DNA from: JALOKP01 sp963800865
GTDB taxonomy: Bacteria; Acidobacteriota; Polarisedimenticolia; J045
Assembly (NCBI GenBank): GCA_963800865.1
Contig: CAWDCL010000003.1
Coordinates: 186,001 to 250,000 of the forward strand
Direction: 5' to 3'
DNA length: 64,000 nt
Within the stretch, counting starts at the first letter, position 1. Every line of letters starts with the position of its first letter. This document shows, piece after piece, positions 26,944 to 34,427 of the stretch. The position numbers and the translations under genes were made by a program. Under the pieces are notes generated by a model, which was not told where the DNA came from, ran no database searches, and worked only from the letters and a program-made list of their open reading frames with translations.

Positions 26944-27178
26944 GCTGGTCCCCGATCCGAAGGCGGCCGAGGCCCTCATGGCCGGGTACCAGGCGTACCC
27001 CTACGCGCAACGCGAGAATCCCCGGAAGACCCGGATCATCGCCGCGAAAGGCCAGAAGTGGAGCGGCTGGCCCGAGGGCGCGATGGAGTTCTGGCGGCTG
27101 CTCGCCAAGATGCTCGCCTTTGCGCAGGACCGGGCGAACAACGCCCTCGGACTCGGCGCCCAGGTCCTGATCGCTTCG
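26942..27178 (+). pseudogene. DUF1254 protein internal remnant
   Basis: One frame reads PDPKAAEALMAGYQAYPYA, RENPRKTRIIAAKGQKWSGW and PEGAMEFWRLLAKMLAFAQD. This corresponds to the end of the DUF1254 domain, where family members have a YPL-type strand, an N-P-P-type turn and a hydrophobic FFE.L/YW.LLA helix. The start of the domain and all of DUF1214 are missing. Related intact genes lie at 51281-55668. Confidence 0.5.
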
Positions 27179-27242
27179 ACAGCCTGCTCGGGGTCGCTGC
27201 CCGGACCGCTCCGCGCAGCGACCCCTCCAGCGGCTGATCGGC

Positions 27243-28532
27243 CTAGAATTTCCACGTCGCGTTGATGTTGGCGAACGACAGCCAGGTGCCCGCGTATTCG
27301 CCGGCGACGCGGCCCGCGAGCGGGCCTCGTTCCTCGTCCACCGTCGGACTCCCGTTCCAGACGAACTCGTAGGCGAAGTGGATCGCGAGGTTCTCCTTCA
27401 CCGCGTATCCCGCGCCGATGCCGAAGCGCCAGGCCCAGCCGATCGGCAGGGCGAGCGAGCGCGTCGAGGAGTCGCTCATGCTGCTGTCGTAGGCGACACC
27501 GAAGTCGAGCGACCATGGGTCGCAGATCTGGTGCTGGGCGCCGAGCGCGGCGTGCCAGGTGTCCTTGTACGGTACGGCGGTGGTCAGGTCCTTCGGCTGC
27601 GGCGTGGCAATCTCGACGTCGACCTTGCCGAAGGCCGACCAGTCCTGCCAGCCGACGTTGCCGAGCAGGGCCCAGTCGGCGCTCACCGCGTCGTAGAAGC
27701 TGACCATCGCCCCCTGGGGAACGGTCATGCCGAGGTCGACCTGCGCGCCGAGCAGGCCCGTCCGGGCCAGGACCTCTCTCAGGACGGGACCCAGCTTCGA
27801 GAAATCCGGCGCGTCCTTGAAGTCCAGCTTGAGCGGCGAGTTGTAGGTCACGCCGATGCGGGTCGCCTGGGAGGGCTCCCAGAGCAGCCCGGCGTTGCCG
27901 CCGAAGCCCCAGCTCTCGTCCTGCAGCTCGAACTGGCCGTCGCCGAGGCTCGGGGAGAGGTTGTTGATCGCCACCGTGTTGTCGAGGATGCCGTACATCG
28001 CGTTCAAGGCGACGCCGAGCGAGACGGTGTCGCTGACCTTGAATGCGATCGCCGGCATCGCCGACACGCCCAGCAGCGTCCCCGTCTGCACGTAGTAGCG
28101 GCCGACCCAGTCGTCGTCGTACTCGAGCGCGAGTCCGAAGTTGGAGAAGATGCCGAACCCGATCGTCGCCTTGGGCGAGAGCTGGTGGGTGTAGAAGATG
28201 CTGGCAGCGGGGACAAACCCGATCGCGTTGCCCCCGTTGCCGCCGGAGGTCGTCGTGAGACCGTTGGGATCGAACTCGAGCGAGCCGTAGAGCAGCTGCC
28301 CGCCGACCAGCAGCTGCGAGCCGGAGAGCCGGGTCATCCCGGCGGGGTTGGTCAGCACGGTGCCGGGATCCTGCGCCCGCGCCGCGTAGCCGGCCGCGGC
28401 GAGCCCGAGGTCGGGCGTGCCGATCTCGTAGAGCGTCAGGCCGCCGGCGTAAGTGAGGCCCGCGCCGGCGACAACGACGAGTCCGAACGCGAGGTGGATC
28501 GAGAGAAGCTTCAGAGTCCTGGCCAGAGGCAT
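27243..28532 (-). CDS. OmpP1/FadL/TodX-family outer-membrane transporter
   Basis: 429 residues with a signal peptide (cleavage near TYA-GGLTLYEIG). The mature N-terminus has the FadL hatch pattern (ARAQDPGTVLTNPAGMTRL) followed by a 14-strand barrel ending in the aromatic ATWKF. The family imports hydrophobic compounds (fatty acids, aromatics) across the outer membrane. The start at 28532 has a gaaaggagcg ribosome binding site. It is probably followed in regulation by the small secreted ORF 117 nt upstream. Confidence 0.9.
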   Translation of the reverse strand: MPLARTLKLLSIHLAFGLVVVAGAGLTYAGGLTLYEIGTPDLGLAAAGYAARAQDPGTVLTNPAGMTRLSGSQLLVGGQLLYGSLEFDPNGLTTTSGGNGGNAIGFVPAASIFYTHQLSPKATIGFGIFSNFGLALEYDDDWVGRYYVQTGTLLGVSAMPAIAFKVSDTVSLGVALNAMYGILDNTVAINNLSPSLGDGQFELQDESWGFGGNAGLLWEPSQATRIGVTYNSPLKLDFKDAPDFSKLGPVLREVLARTGLLGAQVDLGMTVPQGAMVSFYDAVSADWALLGNVGWQDWSAFGKVDVEIATPQPKDLTTAVPYKDTWHAALGAQHQICDPWSLDFGVAYDSSMSDSSTRSLALPIGWAWRFGIGAGYAVKENLAIHFAYEFVWNGSPTVDEERGPLAGRVAGEYAGTWLSFANINATWKF

Positions 28533-28648
28533 GTATCGCTCCTTTCCCGACAAGGTGGCCCGGGGATGCGCCCCGAGCGAGGTCCGAATCTCAGGGGTCG
28601 AGTGGATCGAGGAATCGGTCGAAGTGACGATCCTCCTTGCTCGCAGCT

Positions 28649-28849
28649 TCACGGCTTCCTGCGGGAGTACAGGAGCTCCGTGATCTCGAACAGCTTGCCA
28701 GCCGGCTCCATCGCGCTGTCCAGGGCCTTCGCGAGCGCCGCGTCGCCCGCGGCCGTCTTCGCCTCCTGTGCCCCCGCGCCGGACGCGGGCCCGAGCACGG
28801 TGGCCAACCCCACGAAATCGCGACTGCGACAGCGACTTCTCATCGTCAT
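28649..28849 (-). CDS. small secreted protein, unrecognised
   Basis: 66 residues from ATG 28849 (or 60-odd from 28843) with a gaggga ribosome binding site. It has a weak signal-like segment (VGLATVLGPASGAGAQ) followed by a short acidic/hydrophobic helix region ending LFEITELLYSRRKP. It lies upstream of and in the same direction as the FadL gene. I recognise no family; it may be spurious or a decayed gene start. Confidence 0.35.
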   Translation of the reverse strand: MTMRSRCRSRDFVGLATVLGPASGAGAQEAKTAAGDAALAKALDSAMEPAGKLFEITELLYSRRKP

Positions 28850-28924
28850 TCTCCCTCTTGCCGCCGAAACCACGATCCGGTTGCCGGTCCGGTCTTCCTC
28901 GGGGCTAAGGCTTGCAAGCGCCAA

Positions 28925-29375
28925 GCGAACTCAGGACATGCATGATACGCGTTCTTGCGGTCGTCCGGAACGACCCGCGCCGTTCCGTCGACCGCGCCGA
29001 CCGCGAGGTCCTGAGCCAGGGCCTGCTTCCGGACCGTCCACCCCGGGCGCGCCGGCTCTCCCTGCGGCGTGGCCCTCCCCGTCGATCGTGGGCGATCCGC
29101 CGCCGGGACCGGACCGATCGCTCCACCGCGCTCCCGGGGCCCGCCGCCGACCGCTTCGTCGCCATCGCCCGGCGCAAGGACGGCCACAGCGCCCGCTACG
29201 GCCGCCACGGCGACACCTCATCCTGCGCGGCGGGACACTCTCCATCGGCGCCGCCGGCAGCGGCAGCATTCTCGCCAGCGACATCCCCGCGAAGGCCCCG
29301 CGCGGCAGGCTCGAGTCGCGCGCGGTCATCGACGGCAGACTCGAGGCCCCGTCCGGCTTCGCGACGCCGGACGGT
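28925..29375. other. gap without recognisable genes
   Basis: About 450 nt of GC-rich DNA between the small secreted ORF and the IS110 remnant. All six frames give only low-complexity Arg/Pro/Ser-rich translations. I see no conserved motif and consider it decayed sequence, possibly the unreadable 5' part of the IS110 element. Confidence 0.5.
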
Positions 29376-29690
29376 GGTGTGGCAAATCCCGGAAGGCCGC
29401 GCGATCGCGGCCAGCCAGCAGAAGAGCGACGAGCGGGATGCGGAGCTGCTGGCGCGCCTGGGGCGCGTGGATCCGCGGCTGCCTTGTCCGGTGCAACCGC
29501 GCAGCGAGCAGGTCCAAGCCGACCTGGCCGTGGTCCGGGCGCGTCGATGTGGCGGTGCGCTCCCGGACGCAGTGGTCAACGCGTCCGCGGTTTGGCGAAG
29601 CCACAGGACTGGTTCCGCGCGTCGACCCGGCGCGGATCGAGACGTGCCGCCTCGGCTCGACGCTCTGCGGCGGACCGGATCGGCGCCCAG
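29376..29690 (+). pseudogene. IS110-family transposase remnant
   Basis: The frame reads KSDERDAELLARLGRVDP..., then RSEQVQADLAVVRARR. A frameshift near 29545 leads into RSRTQ...RPRFGEATGLVPRVDPARIETC. This is the DEDD-type N-terminal domain of IS110 transposases (the D-A-E-L-L-A-R-L-x-R and Q-A-D-L-A-V-x-R-A-R motifs). Neither the start nor the C-terminal Transposase_20 domain remains. Confidence 0.7.
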
Positions 29691-29815
29691 CGTTGCGGCG
29701 AACGGCCACACTCGCCGAGCCTGACGACGCCGCGCGGTCGACCGGTGGATAAGGTGGACTCGATACGCTAAAATCGACCCGGACTCCTTTCTGGTCCTCA
29801 GAAAAGGGCTTTGAG

Positions 29816-30211
29816 ATGAATGACCAACCACCAAGAAGAGAAGTGTCCAACGAACTTGCCCGGGAGCGCAGCCGCCAGGCCTCGGACCGGACCCTCATGG
29901 CCTGGATTCGCACTTCCCTGTCGCTCATCGGCTTCGGCTTCGCAGTAGCCAATTTCCGAGCCGTTCTCGTGAACACCGGGCTGGTGAGCCCCCCTCGAGA
30001 ACAGATAACCGTGGCCCTGGCTTTTGGGTTGAGTTTCATTGGCCTGGGTGTCCTCGGTCTGGTGGCAGCCACGTTCCAGCACTGGAACATCCTCCAGCAC
30101 CTCAAGAGAAGTGACTTCGAATACACCGGATTCCGGCCGCTGGTGCTGCTCGAGGCTATCCTGCTCATTCTCATCGGCTTATCTGCTTTTGTGGCAATAT
30201 TGTTATATTGA
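29816..30211 (+). CDS. DUF202 (YidH-like) inner-membrane protein
   Basis: 131 residues with three transmembrane helices. The DUF202 signature is present (ELARERSRQASDRTLMAWIRTSLSLIGFGFAV, in which R-T-x-M-A-W-x-R-T is conserved). Function is unknown; a small inner-membrane protein often near stress or transport genes. ATG 29816 follows a ggctttgag weak ribosome binding site. AT content is somewhat higher than that of its neighbours, hinting at acquisition. Confidence 0.88.
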   Translation: MNDQPPRREVSNELARERSRQASDRTLMAWIRTSLSLIGFGFAVANFRAVLVNTGLVSPPREQITVALAFGLSFIGLGVLGLVAATFQHWNILQHLKRSDFEYTGFRPLVLLEAILLILIGLSAFVAILLY

Positions 30212-30758
30212 TGTTGCCTCCCGTCTAGCCATTGCGGTCGACTTGTCCTTCGAAGAGCGGCTGACGGAGGATCGGCTTCGAAGTCCTCGTGTCGCCGGCC
30301 GGACCGGTCAGTTACCGGCCCCAGAAGGCGCGGAGCGCCCGATCCGGAGTGGCCCCGCGATTGAGGAAGCGCCTCGCGCCGGGGGAGTGTGTGCTGGTGT
30401 CCTCCCGTCACCGGCCTGCGGGGGCCATGGAGCCGCCCGCGCGGCGCTCGGCGGCCACTGACTCCGGGAGCGGCTCCGCGTCAGCCGCGGTCCACCCCGC
30501 GGCTGTTACCCTGAGCCCATGGTGAAACGCGGGCCATTTCGCCTGTCCTCCGGCGGATCGCGGGTCCACAGGTCGACCGTGACTCCGCCTCACCGGAACT
30601 GCCACCGGGACCGAGGATCACGACCAGGACGGCTTCGTTCCGAGGATGGTCGCTCGACACGCTGAGATCCACGAGGCTAGAAGACGCCTCCCCTCCGATG
30701 GTAAGATCCGCCGCACTCTTGCCCCCCGAACGCACCGGAACACCGCAGGATCGACGCC
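30212..30758. other. intergenic stretch holding an IS-associated repeat
   Basis: About 550 nt with no convincing gene. The only structure is the 71-bp repeat at 30467-30537, shared with 62948-63018. The maturase promoter presumably lies in the last 100 nt, where sequence is less GC-rich (around 30655-30720); no boxes could be fixed. Confidence 0.5.
30467..30537 (+). repeat. 71-bp dispersed repeat (copy 1)
   Basis: Same length as, and about 85 percent identical by eye to, 62948-63018. Both begin gga-cggctccgcgtcagcc and end acgcgggccat. On the minus strand both copies can encode MARVSP...RGVD, so this may be a transposase end or an IS terminus. Confidence 0.55.
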
Positions 30759-32159
30759 ATGACCGACATTGCCAGACCCGACGTGCCGCTCCCGCCGTTG
30801 CCGGCCGGCGCGCCGCCGGGCTTCCACCTTCTGGCGAAGCCGAGCGGGGCCACCTGCAACATCGACTGCACCTACTGCTTCTTCCTGTCCAAGGACGCGC
30901 TGTACCCGAACGAGAAGAGCCGGATGTCCGCGGCCACGCTCGAGGCCTACATCCGCCAGCTGCTGGAGTCGCACCGCACGCCCGAGGTCACCGTGGCCTG
31001 GCAGGGCGGAGAGCCGTCGCTGATGAGGCTCGATTTCTTCCGGCGCGCGGTCGAGCTCGTCGAGAGGTTCCGCCGGCCCGGCCAGGTCGTGCAGCACACC
31101 TTCCAGACCAACGGCCTGCTGCTCGACGACGAGTGGTGCACCTTCTTCAAGGAGCATGAGTTCCTGGTCGGACTCAGCGTCGACGGCCCGCGCGAGCTCC
31201 ACGACACCTACCGGAAGGACCGCCGCGGGAAGGGGACCTTCGACCTCGTGATGCGGGGCTGGCGGGCCCTGCAGCGGAACTCGGTCGACTTCAACATCCT
31301 GTGTACGGTCAACGCCGCCAACCAGGGCCACGGCCGCGCGGTCTACCGCTTCTTTCGCGACGAGCTCGGCGCGAAGTGGGTGCAGTTCATCCCGATCATC
31401 GAGCGCGCCACCGAGGAGACGATCGCGATCGCCAACCGCGGCTGGAGCGAGCAGCCGGGCCGCCAGCGCCTGCTCTACACCCAGACCGGCAGCCTGGTGA
31501 CCGAGCGCACGGTGGGCGGCGAGCAGTACGGCCGCTTCCTGGTGGACGTCTTCGAAGAGTGGGTGCGCCACGACGTGGCCCAGGTCTTCGTCCAGCTCTT
31601 CGACGTGACGCTCGAGGCGTACTTCGGCCGACACCTGCTCTGCATCCACGCCCCGACCTGCGGCTACGGCCCGGTGCTCGAGCACAACGGCGACCTCTAC
31701 TCCTGCGATCACTTCGTCGAGCCGCGCTTCCGGCTGGGCAACATCCACGAGAGGCACATGCTGGAGCTCGTGGCCTCGCCCGAGCAACGGAAATTCGGGC
31801 AGGACAAGCGCGACACGCTGACGGCACAGTGTCAGCGTTGCGAGGTCAGGCACTTGTGCCACGGCGGCTGTCCGAAGGACCGCTTCGCCCTCTCGCGCGA
31901 CGGCGACCCGGGACACAACTACCTCTGCCCGGGACTGGAGCTGTTCTTCACCCACACGCGCCCGGCGATGCAGGCCATGGGCCGGCTGCTGCAGCAGGGC
32001 CGGCCGCCCTCCGACGTGATGGCACAGGTCGCCGCCGAGGACGCGAGGCGCGGGCCCTACGAGCCCTGCCCCTGCGGGAGCGGGCGCAAGTTCCGCTTCT
32101 GCCACGGCGACAGCGCTCCGGACTCGCCGTTCAGCCGCGCCCCCGGCGGTGCGGAGTGA
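30759..32159 (+). CDS. anaerobic sulfatase-maturating enzyme (radical SAM, SPASM) with C-terminal SEC-C motif
   Basis: 466 residues. The radical-SAM cluster is CNIDCTYC (Cys 33, 37, 40), followed by WQGGEPSLM. A seven-Cys SPASM region binds two further Fe-S clusters (CGYGPVLEHNGDLYSCDHF ... CQRCEVRHLCHGGCPKDRF). The enzyme oxidises the active-site Cys or Ser of sulfatases to formylglycine without oxygen. An extra SEC-C zinc motif (PCPCGSGRKFRFCHG) ends the protein, which is less usual. The cognate arylsulfatase follows 87 nt downstream and should be its substrate. Confidence 0.93.
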   Translation: MTDIARPDVPLPPLPAGAPPGFHLLAKPSGATCNIDCTYCFFLSKDALYPNEKSRMSAATLEAYIRQLLESHRTPEVTVAWQGGEPSLMRLDFFRRAVELVERFRRPGQVVQHTFQTNGLLLDDEWCTFFKEHEFLVGLSVDGPRELHDTYRKDRRGKGTFDLVMRGWRALQRNSVDFNILCTVNAANQGHGRAVYRFFRDELGAKWVQFIPIIERATEETIAIANRGWSEQPGRQRLLYTQTGSLVTERTVGGEQYGRFLVDVFEEWVRHDVAQVFVQLFDVTLEAYFGRHLLCIHAPTCGYGPVLEHNGDLYSCDHFVEPRFRLGNIHERHMLELVASPEQRKFGQDKRDTLTAQCQRCEVRHLCHGGCPKDRFALSRDGDPGHNYLCPGLELFFTHTRPAMQAMGRLLQQGRPPSDVMAQVAAEDARRGPYEPCPCGSGRKFRFCHGDSAPDSPFSRAPGGAE

Positions 32160-32246
32160 CGAGAATTCGCCCGCCGCGACACCCGTGGCGTAGGCGCCGG
32201 TCTTGAGGCAAACTGCCAGCCCGGCAGTGTGGAAAAGGAGGGAAGT

Positions 32247-33737
32247 ATGGCAGCGAAGAAACCGAACATCCTCGTGCTGTGGGGCGATGACGTGGGCTGG
32301 TGGAACATCAGCTACAACAGCCGGGGCCAGATGGGCTACCGGACGCCCAACATCGACCGCGTGGGCAACGAGGGCGTGGCCTTCACCGACTACTACGCGC
32401 AGCAGAGCTGCACTGCGGGCCGCGCCGCCTTCATCACCGGCCAGAACCCGATCCGCACGGGCCTCACCAAGGTCGGGATGCCGGGCGCCCCGGTTGGACT
32501 GCAGAAAGAGGACCCCACGATCGCCGAGCTGCTGAAGCCGCACGGCTACGTGACCGGCCAGTTCGGCAAGAACCACCTGGGCGACAAGGACGAGTTCCTG
32601 CCGACGATGCACGGCTTCGACGAGTTCTTCGGCAACCTCTACCACCTGAACGCCGAGGAAGAGCCCGAGGACCCGGACTACCCCAAGGACCCCGAGTTCC
32701 GGAAGCGGTTCGGACCGAGGGGCGTCCTCCACTGCTGGGCCGACGGCAAGGGCGGGCAGAAGATCGAGGACACCGGGCCGCTGACGAAGAAGCGGATGGA
32801 AACCGTCGATGACGAGGCGACGGCGCACGCCCTCAAGTTCATCGACAAGTCCCACAAGGAAGGGAAGCCGTTCTTCGTCTGGTACAACACGACGGCCATG
32901 CACTTCCGGACCCACCCGGCCGAGAAGCACAAGGGCAAGAGCGGGCAGGGGGACTACAACGACGTGATGGTCGCGCACGACGAGAACATCGGCCTCATGC
33001 TGAACAAGCTCGACGAGCTGGGCATCGCCGAAGACACCATCGTCATGTACTCGACCGACAACGGCGTCCACTACAACACCTGGCCGGACGCCGGGATCAC
33101 GCCGTTCCGGTCCGAGAAGAACACCAACTGGGAGGGCGGCTGGCGGGTGCCGGCCTTCGTGCGCTGGCCGGGCAAGATCAAGGCCGGCACGGTGGTGAAC
33201 GGCATCGTCACCCACCAGGACTGGCTGGCGACGTTCCTGGCCGCGGCCGGGGAGCCGGACATCAAGGAGAAGCTGCTCGCGGGCCACAAGGTCGGCGACC
33301 GCACCTACAAGGTCTGCATCGACGGGTTCAACATGCTGCCCTACCTGCAGGGCGAGGTGAAGGAGAGCCCCCGCAATTCCTTCGCCTACATCAGCGACGA
33401 CGGGGACATCCTGGCCATCCGCCTGCAGGACTGGAAGGTCGTGCTGATGGAGCAGCGCGCCAAGCAGCTGCAGTGCTGGTTCGAGCCGTTCGTGAAGCTG
33501 CGGATCCCGAAGATGTTCCACCTGCGGCGCGACCCCTTCGAGCGGGCCGACGAGAACTCCAACACCTACTGGGACTGGTGCATCTCCCACGCCTACCTCA
33601 TGTACCTGATGCAGGGATTCGTGGCGGGCCAGATCGAGACCTTCAAGAAGTTCCCGCCCCGCCAGAAGCCGGCCTCGTTCAACCTGGACGCGGTCCTGCG
33701 GTCGCTGGAGGACGCGAGCGGCAGCGCCAACCACTGA
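32247..33737 (+). CDS. arylsulfatase, formylglycine-dependent (Cys type)
   Basis: 496 residues of the alkaline-phosphatase superfamily. The metal-site start NILVLWGDDVGW has Asp pairs, and the modification motif CTAGR has Cys55 as the formylglycine precursor. GKNHLGD and the later DNG (YSTDNGVHYNT) complete the calcium and sulfate-binding residues. It hydrolyses sulfate esters. No signal peptide is visible, so it appears cytosolic unless exported otherwise. ATG 32247 has an aaaggaggga ribosome binding site. Paired with the maturase upstream and ends in a strong terminator. Confidence 0.93.
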   Translation: MAAKKPNILVLWGDDVGWWNISYNSRGQMGYRTPNIDRVGNEGVAFTDYYAQQSCTAGRAAFITGQNPIRTGLTKVGMPGAPVGLQKEDPTIAELLKPHGYVTGQFGKNHLGDKDEFLPTMHGFDEFFGNLYHLNAEEEPEDPDYPKDPEFRKRFGPRGVLHCWADGKGGQKIEDTGPLTKKRMETVDDEATAHALKFIDKSHKEGKPFFVWYNTTAMHFRTHPAEKHKGKSGQGDYNDVMVAHDENIGLMLNKLDELGIAEDTIVMYSTDNGVHYNTWPDAGITPFRSEKNTNWEGGWRVPAFVRWPGKIKAGTVVNGIVTHQDWLATFLAAAGEPDIKEKLLAGHKVGDRTYKVCIDGFNMLPYLQGEVKESPRNSFAYISDDGDILAIRLQDWKVVLMEQRAKQLQCWFEPFVKLRIPKMFHLRRDPFERADENSNTYWDWCISHAYLMYLMQGFVAGQIETFKKFPPRQKPASFNLDAVLRSLEDASGSANH

Positions 33738-33759
33738 CGCCGCGCCACGCCTGAACTGA

Positions 33760-33799
33760 CCCCTGCCTGGGTACGCCCCCAGGCAGGGGTTCTTTGTTT
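33760..33799 (+). terminator. rho-independent terminator after the sulfatase
   Basis: A 12-bp perfect stem (33760-33771 with 33778-33789, cccctgcctggg/cccaggcagggg) has a 6-nt loop and is followed by ttctttgttt. It sits 22 nt after the sulfatase stop and closes the maturase-sulfatase unit. Confidence 0.88.
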
Positions 33800-33806
33800 C
33801 GCTCGA

Positions 33807-33950
33807 TCAGGCCGTTCCCTTCGGCTGATCCAGGGTTTCGAGCCAGGCCTCGGCGGCCTCGAGCGCCTGGTTGGCGGCGGCGCCCCAGTGTGGCTGCTCC
33901 CGGAAGACGTTTTCCCGGCCGAGCAGCGCGAGCAGGCCCGTACGCTCCAG
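33807..33950 (-). pseudogene. SulP transporter STAS C-terminal remnant
   Basis: The minus-strand frame ending in TGA at 33807-33809 encodes about 47 residues: LERTGLLALLGRENVF, then HWGAAANQALEAAEAWLETLD. This matches the end of SulP STAS domains; the intact gene at 23809 has KTGVLKFIGDENVF and ALNQAIAAANTWL at the same place. It starts abruptly at the glycosyltransferase-tail copy, so everything upstream is lost. Confidence 0.75.
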
Positions 33951-33956
33951 CCCCGT

Positions 33957-34156
33957 GCTTCTCCGAGTTCGCGCCGTGGCTGCGGTACGGCAACGACTCG
34001 CCCCGCTACCACACGCAGTACCAGGACATCTACGTGCGGCGCGACCTCCTCCCGGCAGTCGCTGCGCGGCGCCGCGCGCTCGAGGAGAGCGGAGCGCACC
34101 GGGACCTCGAGCCCGCGGCGCAATCTTCCACCTCCGCTCCCTCGCGCGGAGGATGA
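33957..34156 (+). repeat. glycosyltransferase C-terminal tail (copy B)
   Basis: 200 bp nearly identical to 15892-16091, with an open frame FSEFAPWLRYGNDSP... to TGA 34154-34156. It has no body of a glycosyltransferase in front of it; the SulP remnant ends just before it and the sulfatase remnant begins at its end. Confidence 0.88.
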
Positions 34157-34309
34157 CGACGACGTTCGGCGCCCCGGCCGGCGGGAGGACCCGCTGGATG
34201 GGGGGAACCGGGAATCCGGGTGCCTGGCGTCGAGCGCCGTGAGCTGCGACTGCTGGACGTCGGGGATGGGCAGGGCCGAACGCGAGTGCCTGTCGGGATG
34301 CGTCGCCAT
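34150..34309 (-). pseudogene. arylsulfatase N-terminal remnant
   Basis: ATG 34309 (minus) has a ggaggaatccacg ribosome binding site and reads MATHPDRHSRSALPIPDVQQ, then LTALDARHPDSRFPP. After a single frameshift it reads IQRVLPPAGAPNVVVIL. The order PIPD...L..DA..PD...PP....P..GAPNV.VILL is that of the large arylsulfatase at 58172. It stops exactly where the glycosyltransferase-tail copy ends, before any catalytic residue. Confidence 0.65.
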
Positions 34310-34427
34310 CGTGGATTCCTCCGATGCTCGCGCTCCCTGGGACGACGGGCCGCCCGATGAAGTCAAAGAGACATGCTATCGTTCGTTATCCGGCCGCGCC
34401 CGGAGCGGGGCGGGAGAGAACTTCACC

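Noticed and set aside
30618..33734. 1038-codon minus-strand frame across maturase and sulfatase
   Set aside because: Antisense shadow with repetitive Arg/Val/Glu/Leu translation and no domain.
33794..34156. A new plus-strand gene of 120 codons
   Set aside because: Its 3' part is the duplicated glycosyltransferase tail and its 5' part is antisense to a SulP remnant; no real start.
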